NCBI GenBank assembly: GCA_947375105.1
Contig: CANCET010000016.1
Coordinates: 1-34,244 of the forward strand
Direction: 5' to 3'
Length of the DNA stretch: 34,244 nt
Source: Sphingomonadaceae bacterium
GTDB taxonomy: Bacteria; Pseudomonadota; Alphaproteobacteria; Sphingomonadales; Sphingomonadaceae
The stretch's first letter is position 1; every line of letters begins with the position of its first letter. The translations under genes were made by a program, and so were the position numbers. The notes beneath the pieces were generated by a model. The model had not been told where the DNA came from. It did no database searches and saw only the letters and a list, made by a program, of their open reading frames with translations. This document shows, one piece after another, positions 17,062 to 26,764 of this stretch.

Positions 17062-18024
17062 ATGGAACAAACCCTGATCCGCCTGTGGCAGGAACAGAAG
17101 GCCGTGCTGATCGCGGTTGCCGCCGCGATCGTTGTCGCGCTGAGCTGCCTCACTGTGGTGGGCGAGCAGGAGCAGGCGGTGATCGTCCGGCTGGGCGAGC
17201 CCAACCGCGTGGTCAACCGCTTCCGCCCCAACGCCGATTTCGGCCAGACCGGCGCCGGGATCGTCTGGCGCATCCCGTTCCTCGAACAGGTCGTGCGGAT
17301 CGACAAGCGCGTGCTCGATGTCGATCTCGAACGCCAGCAGGTGACCTCGGCGGACCAGCGCCGGCTCGAAGTCGATGCCTATGCCCGCTTCCGCGTGATC
17401 GATCCGGTCAAGATGTACGAAACCGCCGGAACGGTCGACAAGGTTGCCGAACAGCTTCAGCCGATCCTCAATTCGGTGCTCCGCCAGGAACTGGGCAAGC
17501 GCACCTTCGGTTCGCTGCTCACGGCAGACCGCGGGCAGGCCATGGTCAATATCCGCAAGGGTCTCGACAAGGAGGCCCGCGAATACGGCGCGCAAGTGAT
17601 CGACGTGCGGATCAAGCGGGCGGATCTGCCCGACGGCGCACCGCTGGAAAGCGCGTTCACCCGCATGAGCACCGCACGCCAGCAGGAAGCCGCCACGATC
17701 CGGGCAGGCGGGCGCAAGAACGCGCAGATCATTCTCGCCACTGCCGAGGCGGATGCCGCCAAGACTTATGCCGAGAGCTTCGGCAAGGATCCGGACTTCT
17801 ATGATTTCTACCGCGCGATGCGCAGCTATGATGCGACGTTCGCGCAGAAGGGCAGCAGCACCTCGATCGTGCTCTCGCCTGACAATGCGTATCTGCGCCA
17901 GTTCAAGGGCGGCAAGTACCCGCGCGGGGGTCTGGCCGAACATGCTATTCAATCCCGGTTCAGGCGCTCAGATGTGAAAGCGAAGAGCGACGGAATCGGA
18001 ACGGGGACCACGCGCGCGGGATGA
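17062..18024 (+). CDS. hflC: FtsH protease regulator HflC
   Basis: N-terminal TM, SPFH domain, DFYDFYRAMRSYDATF; one base after hflK. Confidence 0.95.
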   Translation: MEQTLIRLWQEQKAVLIAVAAAIVVALSCLTVVGEQEQAVIVRLGEPNRVVNRFRPNADFGQTGAGIVWRIPFLEQVVRIDKRVLDVDLERQQVTSADQRRLEVDAYARFRVIDPVKMYETAGTVDKVAEQLQPILNSVLRQELGKRTFGSLLTADRGQAMVNIRKGLDKEAREYGAQVIDVRIKRADLPDGAPLESAFTRMSTARQQEAATIRAGGRKNAQIILATAEADAAKTYAESFGKDPDFYDFYRAMRSYDATFAQKGSSTSIVLSPDNAYLRQFKGGKYPRGGLAEHAIQSRFRRSDVKAKSDGIGTGTTRAG

Positions 18025-18062
18025 CCGCGTGTGCCGCCGACACAGTGAAGAGGAATTGCCAC

Positions 18063-19616
18063 GTGCGATATGCATACGGAGTAACTACGGCGCTGCTCCT
18101 TGCCGGCAGCGCGCTGACCCTGACCACGGGTTTCCCCGCTGGTGCCCAGGTAGCGCAGAACGATTCTGCCCAGATGCAGTCGGTCGTGCCGCGCGGCGGC
18201 GCCCCTGCCAGCTTCGCCGACCTGACCCAGCAGCTCCAGCCCGCGGTGGTCAACATCTCCACCCGTCAGCGGGTCAAGGTGCAGAACAGCAATCCGTTCG
18301 CCGGCACCCCGTTCAGCGATCTGTTCGGTGGCGGACAGGGCGGGGGCGGCGGCCAGCCGCAGACGCGCGAGGCGCAGTCGCTTGGATCGGGCTTCATTGT
18401 CTCGGCCGATGGCTACCTGGTCACCAACAACCACGTGATCACCGCCGAAGGGCAGGGCGAGATCGAATCGATCACCGTCACCATGACCGACGGCACGGAT
18501 TATCCGGCCAAGCTTGTCGGCCGCGATGCCGCGTCAGACCTTGCCGTGCTCAAGATCACCGGGACCAAGCCGTTCCCGTTCGTGAAGTTCGGCGATTCGC
18601 GCCATGCCCGCGTGGGCGACTGGATCATCGCCATCGGCAACCCGTTCGGCCTCGGCGGCACGGTCACCAGCGGCATCATCTCGGCGGTCTATCGCAACAC
18701 CGGCTCGGGCTCTGCGTATGACCGCTATCTCCAGACCGACGCTTCGATCAACCGGGGCAATTCGGGTGGCCCGATGTTCGACATGGCCGGCAACGTGATC
18801 GGCATCAACAACGCCATCTTCTCGCCCACCGGCGGGAGCGTGGGTATCGGTTTTGCCATCCCGGCAGAAATCGCCGCCCCCATCGTGGAAAAGCTGCGCA
18901 ACGGCCAGGCGATCGAGCGCGGCTACCTCGGCGTGCGCATCCAGCAGCTGTCGGACGATCTCGCCGCCAGCCTTGGTCTTGCCAAGAACCGCGGCGAGTT
19001 CATCCAGTCGGTCGAACCCAATCAGGGCGCGGCCAAGGCCGGGCTTCAGCCGGGCGACGTGGTGGTGCGGGTGGACGGCAAGGACGTGACACCGGACCAG
19101 ACGCTCTCGTTCATCGTGGCGAACACCGAGCCCGGCAAGCGCATCCCCATCGACCTCATCCGCAACGGCCAGCGCCTGACAGTGCAGGCCGTGGTCGGCA
19201 AGCGGCCGAGCGAGGAAGAACTGGCCCAGCAGACCTTCGATCCCGATGCCCAGCAGGGCGATGACAGCGGCTTCGGCGGCGGTCAGGCCAAGCCGAGCAA
19301 GCCTGCCGGACCCGTAGTCCAGCAGGCGCTCGGCATCGCCGCGATCCCGATCACGCCGCAGATCGCCCGCCAGCTTGGCGCGAGCGAGGATACCAAGGGC
19401 GTGGTCATCACCGCGGTCGATGATTCGGCAGACGCCGCGGCCAAGGGGCTCCAGCGCGGCGACATCGTGCTTTCGGCCAACTACAAGCCGGTAGCGACAG
19501 CCGCCGACCTCGAAGCCATCGTGCGCCAGGCCAAGTCGGAAAACCGCGAAGCGGTGCTGCTGCGCATCCAGCGCCGCGGCCAGCCTGCGGTCTACCTGCC
19601 GATCCGCATTCGCTGA
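18063..19616 (+). CDS. degP: DegP/DegQ-like serine endoprotease with two PDZ domains
   Basis: GSGFIVSADGYLVTNNHVI...ASDLAVLKI...DASINRGNSGGPMFD: His-Asp-Ser triad plus PDZ repeats. GTG start preceded by AGAGGAA. Confidence 0.94.
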   Translation: MRYAYGVTTALLLAGSALTLTTGFPAGAQVAQNDSAQMQSVVPRGGAPASFADLTQQLQPAVVNISTRQRVKVQNSNPFAGTPFSDLFGGGQGGGGGQPQTREAQSLGSGFIVSADGYLVTNNHVITAEGQGEIESITVTMTDGTDYPAKLVGRDAASDLAVLKITGTKPFPFVKFGDSRHARVGDWIIAIGNPFGLGGTVTSGIISAVYRNTGSGSAYDRYLQTDASINRGNSGGPMFDMAGNVIGINNAIFSPTGGSVGIGFAIPAEIAAPIVEKLRNGQAIERGYLGVRIQQLSDDLAASLGLAKNRGEFIQSVEPNQGAAKAGLQPGDVVVRVDGKDVTPDQTLSFIVANTEPGKRIPIDLIRNGQRLTVQAVVGKRPSEEELAQQTFDPDAQQGDDSGFGGGQAKPSKPAGPVVQQALGIAAIPITPQIARQLGASEDTKGVVITAVDDSADAAAKGLQRGDIVLSANYKPVATAADLEAIVRQAKSENREAVLLRIQRRGQPAVYLPIRIR

Positions 19617-19634
19617 TCGAACGCAACAAGCCAT

Positions 19635-19674
19635 AAAAAGGGGCTGGGGAACGCAGGTTCGCCAGCCCCTTTTT
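19635..19674. terminator. Bidirectional Rho-independent terminator
   Basis: AAAAAGGGGCTGG-loop-CCAGCCCCTTTTT between convergent genes. Confidence 0.88.
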
Positions 19675-19696
19675 GTGTCGGCTCAGCCGTCAGGCC

Positions 19697-20071
19697 TCAG
19701 CCTGTGAGCCACTGCGACAGGATCGTCGTCGCATCGAAATAGTCTCGCCAGTAGGTGATCTGGCCGGCGTGGACTTCGAACACCCCGGTCACGGGAAGCT
19801 CCACCCACTTGTCGGCCAGCCGGTGCCGATCGAGCCGTTCCAGGATCACCACCGGGCCATCCGCCACCGCGCGCAGCACACGGAATTCGTTCTCCAGCGT
19901 CGGCGTGAAAAACGGCTCCAGAACCGCGCGGACCCCTGCAGGGCCATACACCGTGCCAAGCGGGGGTGGATTGGTGTATTCGCAGTTTTCTGCAACATAC
20001 TTCAGAGCACTATCGTAATTCAGCGGCTCCATGAATCCAAGAAACGCCTTAACAATTTGCATTGGCTCCAT
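19697..20071 (-). CDS. Limonene-1,2-epoxide hydrolase-like / NTF2-fold protein
   Basis: MEPMQIVKAFLGFMEPLNYDSALKYVAENCEYTNPPPLGTVYGPAGVRAVLEPFF...VILERLDRHRLADKWVELPVTGVFEVHAGQITYWRDYFD. Confidence 0.82.
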   Translation of the reverse strand: MEPMQIVKAFLGFMEPLNYDSALKYVAENCEYTNPPPLGTVYGPAGVRAVLEPFFTPTLENEFRVLRAVADGPVVILERLDRHRLADKWVELPVTGVFEVHAGQITYWRDYFDATTILSQWLTG

Positions 20072-20119
20072 GATATTCCCACTCCTTGCCTTTGAATTTC
20101 GCCATAGTGATGGAGCCAA
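20062..20119 (-). promoter_or_regulatory. Perfect inverted repeat enclosing the SD and start codon of the epoxide-hydrolase-like gene
   Basis: TTGGCTCCAT (20062-20071) and ATGGAGCCAA (20110-20119), extendable by one bp at each outer end. The AAGGAG SD lies in the loop and the start ATG lies in one arm. Confidence 0.55.
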
Positions 20120-20147
20120 TTTTAAAATCTGCCAATTACGCCTGAGG

Positions 20148-20978
20148 TTATAGCGACAAGTACTCGTCCGATGCAGGCGGCAGCTGCATCTGGCGCAACA
20201 GCGCCTCGGTCTCCGCATCGGCGGGAAACAGCGTTTCGATGCGCAATTCGTCGGTCGTGACGTCCTGCGCAGTGCCGAAGGTGGCGATCACTGCGAAGAG
20301 CGAAATGCGCAGCTCACCCGCTGCAAGCTTGAATGGCGCCACAGGCAGCAGTGCGCTGTCCATTCCCGACCACAGGATTTCGGGCTCCTGAAACGGTGCC
20401 AGATCTTCGAGCACCGCCTGCATGTCGGCACCGCCCAGCTCGTGCGCCTCGCGCGCCGCCCGCTGCCACAGCAGCGGGCCGACCGCGGCCCAGTTCGTCA
20501 TCAGCGGGCGGATGCCCTGCGGGTGGAAAAACAGCCGCATGAGGTTGCGCCTCGCCCCGCCCACGCGCTCCCACACGTCCGCTCCCAACAGCTCCACCAG
20601 CGCATCGAAGGCCCGATTGGACACGAGTACATTCCACGCCCGGTCCAGCGCCAGCGCGGGGTAGGGTTCGTGCGCGGCCAGCATCATCCGCACAGCGCCC
20701 ATGATTTGCGCCATCTGCGGGTCATCCAGCGTGCGCGTGCGATAGATCGGCGCAAAGCCAGCAGCCGTCAGCCACAGATTGCGCTCGCGCAGCGGCACTT
20801 CCAGCGCCTCGCTCAGTTGCAGGATCATCGCCCGGCTGGGATTGGCCCGCGCGGATTCGAGGAAGCTGATATGGCGCTGCGAAACGCCCGATGTCAGCGC
20901 CAGCTCCAGCTGGGACCAGCGCCGTTTCTGCCTCCAATCGCGCAGCAGCCGCGCGAACCCCTCGAAGCTCATGTCCAT
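20148..20978 (-). CDS. Helix-turn-helix transcriptional regulator with MmyB-like ligand-binding domain
   Basis: FARLLRDWRQKRRWSQLELALTSGVSQRHISFLESARANPSRAMILQLSEALEVPLRERNLWLTAAGFAPIY, then a PAS-like MmyB region. Confidence 0.92.
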   Translation of the reverse strand: MDMSFEGFARLLRDWRQKRRWSQLELALTSGVSQRHISFLESARANPSRAMILQLSEALEVPLRERNLWLTAAGFAPIYRTRTLDDPQMAQIMGAVRMMLAAHEPYPALALDRAWNVLVSNRAFDALVELLGADVWERVGGARRNLMRLFFHPQGIRPLMTNWAAVGPLLWQRAAREAHELGGADMQAVLEDLAPFQEPEILWSGMDSALLPVAPFKLAAGELRISLFAVIATFGTAQDVTTDELRIETLFPADAETEALLRQMQLPPASDEYLSL

Positions 20979-21034
20979 GCGGTAGATGTCGCAGCCGCGC
21001 GCCGCGGCAGCAATGACTTCGGAGGTAATCGATC

Positions 21035-23185
21035 CTAGTTCGGTTTGGGGCTCTGCGCCGGTTTCGGGCGCGGACGTGCAGGATCGGCCTGCTTGCCGGT
21101 CGCGCGGCTCAGGAAATCGTCACCTGCGGCCGGCGGGCCATCCGGGACGGGCACCCCCTGCTCGCCGCCCGGCAGTGCGCCTTCCCCGGCCGGCACGCGG
21201 TTCGCCCCGCCACTCGCCCCGCCATTCTGGGTGCCGGGTTCGACGATGTTGCCATCCGGATCGGCATAGAAATAGCCGTCGGGATTGGCCTGCATCACTT
21301 CGTCATCGGGCTCGAGCTGCCACTGCGGCAGCTTGAGATCGGTATCGAACTTCTCGGGCGGACGCTTGGCCGTGGCGATCTTCATGTAGGCGGCAAAGGC
21401 GCGCGCGGGCGCCGTGCCGCCCTGCAGGCCGGGCACGGGATGCGCATCGTCGCGGCCCATCCACACGCCGGTCGTGATCCCGCTGGAGAAACCGAGGAAC
21501 CAGCCGTCCTTGTTCGAGCTCGTGGTCCCGGTCTTGCCGGCCACGGGCCGTCCGATCTGCGCCGCGCGGCCCGTGCCGATGCTGACGGCCGATTGCAGAA
21601 GATCGGTGATCCCTGCCGCGACATAGCTCGGCACCAGCTGCTGCGAAGGATCGGGCCGATGGCTGTAGAGCACTTCGCCTTCGGTCGAAGTGATCTTGCG
21701 GATGCCATAGGGCGTGATCGCGTTGCCCTTGGCCTGGACCGCGGCAAACGCGCGCACCATATCGATCACGCGCACATCGGACGTGCCGAGCACCATCGAG
21801 GGCAGCGTGTTGATCGGCGTGGTGATGCCGAAGCGGCGCGCCATCTGCGCCACCGCGCCGAACGTCACCTCGTTGCCGAGCTGCGCCGCGACGGTGTTCT
21901 TCGAATAGGCGAAGGCGCTGCGCACGTCGATCTCGCCGGCATAAGTCCCGCCCGAATTGCGCGGGCTCCAGCCGTCGATGGTGACGGGTTCGTCCTTCAC
22001 CTTGGCATCGGGCGTATAGCCCGCCTCAAGCGCGGCGAGATAGACGAACAGCTTCCACGCTGAGCCGGGCTGGCGCACCGCGTTAACCGCGCGGTTGTAA
22101 TTCGAAGTGACGTAGTCGGTGCCCCCGACCATCGCCAGCACCGCCCCGTCGCGGTCGAGGCTGACGAGCGCGCCCTGCGCGCCCTTGGGGACGTTGCTCT
22201 GGATCGCATCGGTAGCCGCATGCTGCGCGGCGGGATCGAGCGTGGTCCACACCTCGATCGGCTGGTCGTTTTCCGGCAGCAGCAGATCGAGCTGCGGGAG
22301 CACCCAATCCGTGAAGTAGCGCGCCGAGTTCTGGCCCTGCTCGTCAGCCAGCTTGACGTTCTTGAAATCCGTCGCAGCCGCTTCGGCCGGCGTGATCTTG
22401 CCGGCTTCCTGCATGGTCTGCACGACGACCTTGGCGCGGTCGACCGCGGCCACGGCATCGGCGGTGGGCGAATAGTGCGAAGGCGCCTTGACGAGGCCCG
22501 CGATGATCGCCGCCTCGGCCAGGCTCAGCTGCTCGCCCGAATGGCCGAAAAACTTGCGCGCGGCGGAATCGACGCCATAGGCGCCGCCGCCGAAATAGAC
22601 CTTGTTGAGATAGAGCTCGAGCACCTGATCCTTGGTGAACTTCTGCTCGATCGCCATTGCCAGCAGAGCCTCGCGAATCTTGCGATCGAAGGTGCGGCTG
22701 TTGTTGAGGAAGATGTTGCGCGCCAGCTGCTGCGTGATCGTCGAGCCGCCTTGCCGCCAGTGCCCGCTCTGGATGCGGACCACGACCGACCGCACGATGC
22801 CGATGGGATCAACGCCCCAGTGATCGCGGAAGCGCCGGTCCTCGACCGAGATCATCGCGTCCTTGAGCGTCTGCGGGATGCGCTCGTAGGGAACCCAGCG
22901 TCCGTAGCTCGGCCCCAGCGTCACGATTTCCGACCCGTCGCTCGCGCGCACGACGATGGTCTGTCCCGTCTGGGTCGACTTCATCCGTTCGTAGCTTGGC
23001 AGCGAGCGTTCGGTGACGAACACCGCCACCGCCAGCGAGATCGCGCCCAGCAGCGTGAACGCCGCGCCCCACACGAGCAGGCGGCGCAACCAGCGACCGA
23101 TGAATGAGCGTTCCTGCGGATCGCGCGAGCGACGCGAGGATGACCGCTCCGGATCAGAGCGGCGGGGGGTATCCCGTCTGGCCAT
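21035..23185 (-). CDS. Class A penicillin-binding protein (transglycosylase/transpeptidase, PBP1 type)
   Basis: MISVEDRRFRDHWGVDPIGIVRSVVVRIQSGHWRQGGSTITQQLARN; transpeptidase AYSKNTVAAQLG and GKTGTTSSNKDGWFLGFS; Pro/Gly-rich C-terminal tail. Confidence 0.95.
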   Translation of the reverse strand: MARRDTPRRSDPERSSSRRSRDPQERSFIGRWLRRLLVWGAAFTLLGAISLAVAVFVTERSLPSYERMKSTQTGQTIVVRASDGSEIVTLGPSYGRWVPYERIPQTLKDAMISVEDRRFRDHWGVDPIGIVRSVVVRIQSGHWRQGGSTITQQLARNIFLNNSRTFDRKIREALLAMAIEQKFTKDQVLELYLNKVYFGGGAYGVDSAARKFFGHSGEQLSLAEAAIIAGLVKAPSHYSPTADAVAAVDRAKVVVQTMQEAGKITPAEAAATDFKNVKLADEQGQNSARYFTDWVLPQLDLLLPENDQPIEVWTTLDPAAQHAATDAIQSNVPKGAQGALVSLDRDGAVLAMVGGTDYVTSNYNRAVNAVRQPGSAWKLFVYLAALEAGYTPDAKVKDEPVTIDGWSPRNSGGTYAGEIDVRSAFAYSKNTVAAQLGNEVTFGAVAQMARRFGITTPINTLPSMVLGTSDVRVIDMVRAFAAVQAKGNAITPYGIRKITSTEGEVLYSHRPDPSQQLVPSYVAAGITDLLQSAVSIGTGRAAQIGRPVAGKTGTTSSNKDGWFLGFSSGITTGVWMGRDDAHPVPGLQGGTAPARAFAAYMKIATAKRPPEKFDTDLKLPQWQLEPDDEVMQANPDGYFYADPDGNIVEPGTQNGGASGGANRVPAGEGALPGGEQGVPVPDGPPAAGDDFLSRATGKQADPARPRPKPAQSPKPN

Positions 23186-23346
23186 CAGCTTTGCATCAGC
23201 TCCCACATGCAGCGCAGCGATCCGCGCCCCCGGTCGGGGTGCCATGCATAGGCGATTTGGAACACAGGGTTAACCCGCTGGATGCGATTGCATCGGGGAC
23301 AATCCCCATACCGCGATCCGCCGCCCCCGATCCGCAAGCCAGGCAA

Positions 23347-23745
23347 TCAGTCCTCTGGCGTGAAATCGAGCGACGCACTGTTCATGCAATAGCGCAGGCC
23401 ATTGGGGCCGGGGCCATCTGGAAACACATGGCCAAGGTGACCGTCGCAGCGCGCACAGCGCACTTCGGTGCGGACCATGCCGTGGCTCACGTCGCGGTGC
23501 TCGTCGACCACTTCGGGGTCCATCGGTGCGGTGAAGCTCGGCCAGCCCGAGCCGCTGTCGTACTTGGTTGCGGATTCGAACAGCGGTGCGCCGCAGCCCG
23601 CGCAATGATACTGCCCGGTCAGCTTGTTCTTCTCGTAATTGCCGGTGAAGGCGCGCTCAGTGCCGCCCTGGCGCAGGACCTGGTACTGCTCGGGCGAAAG
23701 CCGCGCGCGCCATTCGGCATCGGTCAGGTTCATCTTGTCGGGCAT
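23347..23745 (-). CDS. msrB: Peptide-methionine (R)-S-oxide reductase
   Basis: [29 protein letters not shown]...[35 protein letters not shown]. Confidence 0.97.
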   Translation of the reverse strand: MPDKMNLTDAEWRARLSPEQYQVLRQGGTERAFTGNYEKNKLTGQYHCAGCGAPLFESATKYDSGSGWPSFTAPMDPEVVDEHRDVSHGMVRTEVRCARCDGHLGHVFPDGPGPNGLRYCMNSASLDFTPED

Positions 23746-23854
23746 GGATCGAACTTCCTGTCTCGGGGAGGAAAACGGGGCGATGCCGGATATGGGAAGC
23801 GAACGCCCGCCCGGCAAGCGGGCGAAAGAGGCAAATGCCCGGAGTCGAGTCCGG

Positions 23855-24304
23855 TCAGTGCAAGTGTTCGACCAGCAGTATGGTGCCGTCCGCGCCGGTC
23901 ACGCGCATACGCGTGCCGGGCTGGGCATCGGGTCCGCGCGCCAGCCATTCGGTGTCGCCATGGCGGACCCGGCCGCTGCCACCCTCGATCACGTGAGTCA
24001 CGACCACGGACTGGCCAACGATCTGCCCGCCTCGGTCATTGAGCATGGGGTCCGCGCTCGTCACCGGATGGCGCATCACCCAGCGCCGCGCCGCGGCCAG
24101 CGCCAGTGCGCAAAGCACTGCGAACAGGATGATCTCGGCCTCGAGTCCGATCGGCATGGCCGCCGCGACCAGCCCGGTCAGCAGCGCCGCCGCGGCAAGC
24201 CAGATCAGGAAATAGCCCGGCGCCAGCAGCTCCGCGATAGCGAGCGCCACGCCCAGCGCCATCCAGCCCCAATGGAGGCCTGCAAGCTCGCTCACCACGG
24301 CCAC
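23855..24304 (-). CDS. NfeD family membrane protein
   Basis: TM helices then an OB-fold region ([32 protein letters not shown]); starts 5 bp after the SPFH gene. Confidence 0.9.
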   Translation of the reverse strand: MAVVSELAGLHWGWMALGVALAIAELLAPGYFLIWLAAAALLTGLVAAAMPIGLEAEIILFAVLCALALAAARRWVMRHPVTSADPMLNDRGGQIVGQSVVVTHVIEGGSGRVRHGDTEWLARGPDAQPGTRMRVTGADGTILLVEHLH

Positions 24305-24308
24305 GGCT

Positions 24309-25310
24309 TCAGCCCTGTACCGGAGGGGGCGGTGGCGGCGCCGGCACCACGCGCGGAGCGCGCGGGCTGCTCGGCGGCGGCGAACCGGGCTTGGCTTTCA
24401 AGGCATCGCCCAGCAGATCGCCGATCCCGCCCAGCGCGCCGACCAGCTGCGTCGCCTCGATCGGGAACAGGATCGTCTTGGCGTTGGGCGATGTGGCGAA
24501 CTCCTTCACTGCCTCGACGTATTTCTGCGCAATGAAGTAGTTGAGCGCCTGTGTGCCGGATGAGGCAATCGCGTCCGAAACCACCGCCGTCGCGCGGGCT
24601 TCGGCTTCTGCCGAGCGTTCGCGGGCTTCGGCGTCGCGGAAAGCGGCTTCCTTGCGGCCTTCCGACTCGAGAATCTGGGCCTGCTTCTGCCCTTCGGCTT
24701 TCAGGATCTCCGACGCGCGCGAACCTTCCGCCTCGAGGATCTGGGCACGCTTCTCGCGCTCGGCCTTCATCTGGCGCGCCATCGCGTTGGAAATATCGGC
24801 GGGCGGGCGGATGTCCTTGATCTCGACCCGCGTGATCTTGAGGCCCCACGGCGAGGTCGCGTGATCGACCACAGCGAGCAGCCGCGCGTTGATCTCGTCG
24901 CGCTTTGAAAGCGTCTCGTCGAGGTCCATCGAGCCCATCACCGTGCGCAGGTTCGTGGTGGTGAGCTGCATGATCGCGACATAGAGGTTGGAAACCTCGT
25001 AAGCCGCCTTGCCCGCATCGAGCACCTGAAAGAACACGATCGCATCGACGCCGACCATCGCGTTGTCGCGCGTGATGATTTCCTGCCCCGGGATATCGAG
25101 CACTTGCTCCATCATGTTCACCTTGTGACCGACCCGGTCGATGAACGGCATGATAAAATGAAGGCCCGGTTGCGCCGCGAGCGAATAGCGGCCGAGCCGT
25201 TCGATCGTATAGACATGGCCCTGCCGAACCACCCGGATTCCCGTGGCCAGATAGACCACCGCCAGCCCGACTATCAGGATCAGCACCGCTTCCACGTCGT
25301 TTCCCCCCAA
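24309..25310 (-). CDS. SPFH/band 7 (stomatin/QmcA-like) protein
   Basis: VVRQGHVYTIERLGRYSLAAQPGLHFIMPFIDRVGHKVNMMEQVLDIPGQEIITRDNAMVGVDAIVFFQVLDAGKAAYEVSN. Confidence 0.95.
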   Translation of the reverse strand: MGGNDVEAVLILIVGLAVVYLATGIRVVRQGHVYTIERLGRYSLAAQPGLHFIMPFIDRVGHKVNMMEQVLDIPGQEIITRDNAMVGVDAIVFFQVLDAGKAAYEVSNLYVAIMQLTTTNLRTVMGSMDLDETLSKRDEINARLLAVVDHATSPWGLKITRVEIKDIRPPADISNAMARQMKAEREKRAQILEAEGSRASEILKAEGQKQAQILESEGRKEAAFRDAEARERSAEAEARATAVVSDAIASSGTQALNYFIAQKYVEAVKEFATSPNAKTILFPIEATQLVGALGGIGDLLGDALKAKPGSPPPSSPRAPRVVPAPPPPPPVQG

Positions 25311-25351
25311 GCTTGCGTAGCTGCCGTGAACCTACTGCAGGTACCGCGATA

Positions 25352-26041
25352 TCAGTAGTGCGATTTCGCATCCGGTGCGGCGAGATCATAGCAATGCGCG
25401 ATATCGTAATTGTCTACGCCGCCGGGTGTGTTCGCGGCCTCGGCGCGCATCGTATCACGCGCTGCCTCGACCGCGGCGTCGGCCGCATTGCCGCTCTTGC
25501 CACCCGCCATGAAGCCGTCGCGGGCGCGCGTGCCCAGCACTTGCGCCAATGTCCGGAGATCGCGTGCGGCGGCGCTGTCCGGGCCCTTTGCCCGCTCCTC
25601 TTCCCACGCAAGCGTGAGAATGGCCGCGCATTGGGCCAGATCGGGCGTCTTGAGCGGCGGCACCACCGCATCGAGCCGGACAAGGCAAGGCTTCACTTCG
25701 GCTGCCAGTTCGCGATCAGGATCCGCAGCCGCGCGGCGCTGCATCGCCGCAACGTCGGCCACGAGCAGATCGCGCACCGCTTCCGGCGTCATGCCGCCTT
25801 GCTCGACCGCACGCGTGCCTGTCTCGGCGAAGAAGCGCTTGCCCCGCACCGCGAGCGGCGGCAGCGCCATGGCGGCACCGCTGCCGCGCGCCTGTTCGGA
25901 CGCGGCGATCGCGAAGGCCGCCGCGCAGTGCAGATCAGCCCGCAGCGCAGCATCCGGCGCAGCAGGCGCGTCGGGTGCGGCCATCAGCGGCGCGGCGAGA
26001 AGCGCAAGGATCAGCGCGGCGAGAGAAAGGAAACGCGACAT
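25352..26041 (-). CDS. Hypothetical secreted protein
   Basis: Signal peptide MSRFLSLAALILALLAAPLMA; Ala-rich protein with regular Cys residues and a continuous coding frame. Confidence 0.65.
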   Translation of the reverse strand: MSRFLSLAALILALLAAPLMAAPDAPAAPDAALRADLHCAAAFAIAASEQARGSGAAMALPPLAVRGKRFFAETGTRAVEQGGMTPEAVRDLLVADVAAMQRRAAADPDRELAAEVKPCLVRLDAVVPPLKTPDLAQCAAILTLAWEEERAKGPDSAAARDLRTLAQVLGTRARDGFMAGGKSGNAADAAVEAARDTMRAEAANTPGGVDNYDIAHCYDLAAPDAKSHY

Positions 26042-26096
26042 CCGCCGCAGCATAGGCGTGCACACGTGGAGCGTCAGCCTGAAAAGGATCAGGCAC

Positions 26097-26140
26097 AAAA
26101 AAACGGCTGCGGGCAGTCCAGGGAGACTGTGCCGCAGCCG
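26097..26140 (-). terminator. Rho-independent terminator for the upstream minus-strand gene
   Basis: Minus strand CGGCTGCGGC..GCCCGCAGCCG followed by TTTTTTT. Confidence 0.8.
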
Positions 26141-26214
26141 CGTGAGGGGGCGCGCTTCAAGGGTGTGGGTGGAATGCGCGCTGAAGAGACGGTAGGAATT
26201 CGGGGCCGAAGCGA

Positions 26215-26559
26215 TCAGCTCTTGGGCGTGTTGCAACGCGCCATGTCTTCCGCTGCCAGCTCACCCTTGGGGGTGGCGAAGCGGCTGATCGTGCCGACCT
26301 TGGCGGCCAGCTTGGTGCACAGCACGACCGGACGTGCCGTGTCCTGCCCGGCCGAGCAGCTGTCGCCGGCGCAGTTCCACAGCACGTCGCCGAGCATGAG
26401 CTTGGCGGGCTTGGCGACAGGCGCGGCAAGCGTGACCGAATAATAGCCATCGGCCGCGCGGGCCGGAGTGGCGGTGGCCGCAAACGTCGCGGCAGTGCCG
26501 ACGAGCGCGAGAACGGCCGGGAACAGCTGGACGAGCAGGCTGTTGCGGGTGGCAATCAT
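26215..26559 (-). CDS. CC_3452-like small secreted protein
   Basis: Signal peptide plus YYSVTLAAPVAKPAKLMLGDVLWNCAGDSCSAGQDTARPVVLCTKLAAKVGTISRFATPKGELAAEDMARCN. Confidence 0.75.
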   Translation of the reverse strand: MIATRNSLLVQLFPAVLALVGTAATFAATATPARAADGYYSVTLAAPVAKPAKLMLGDVLWNCAGDSCSAGQDTARPVVLCTKLAAKVGTISRFATPKGELAAEDMARCNTPKS

Positions 26560-26718
26560 GATACTTCCCCTTGGATCTTGTCTGACAATGACTTGCCCGG
26601 AAACTGCGGGGGGCGGCGGTCCGGTTTGGTGCGGCCGAAACCGGCTTTTGGCACCTTGCCGGAACCGCCTGGTGGAGAGGATGCGATTTCCGTTGCGAAT
26701 CGATACCTAGTTCAATAG

Positions 26719-26740
26719 GTTTCGAGTTGCAACTAGAAAC
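26719..26740. promoter_or_regulatory. 22-bp near-perfect palindrome upstream of the HxlR-type regulator
   Basis: GTTTCGAGTTGCAACTAGAAAC: 10 of 11 pairs are symmetric; 24 bp before the start ATG. Confidence 0.7.
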
Positions 26741-26764
26741 TTACATTGCCGTTCAGAATGAGGT

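Noticed and set aside
26505-26710. Possible coding sequence between the CC_3452-like gene and hxlR
   Set aside because: Only a short out-of-context ORF (26468-26710 +) antisense to the signal peptide region; more likely a divergent promoter region.
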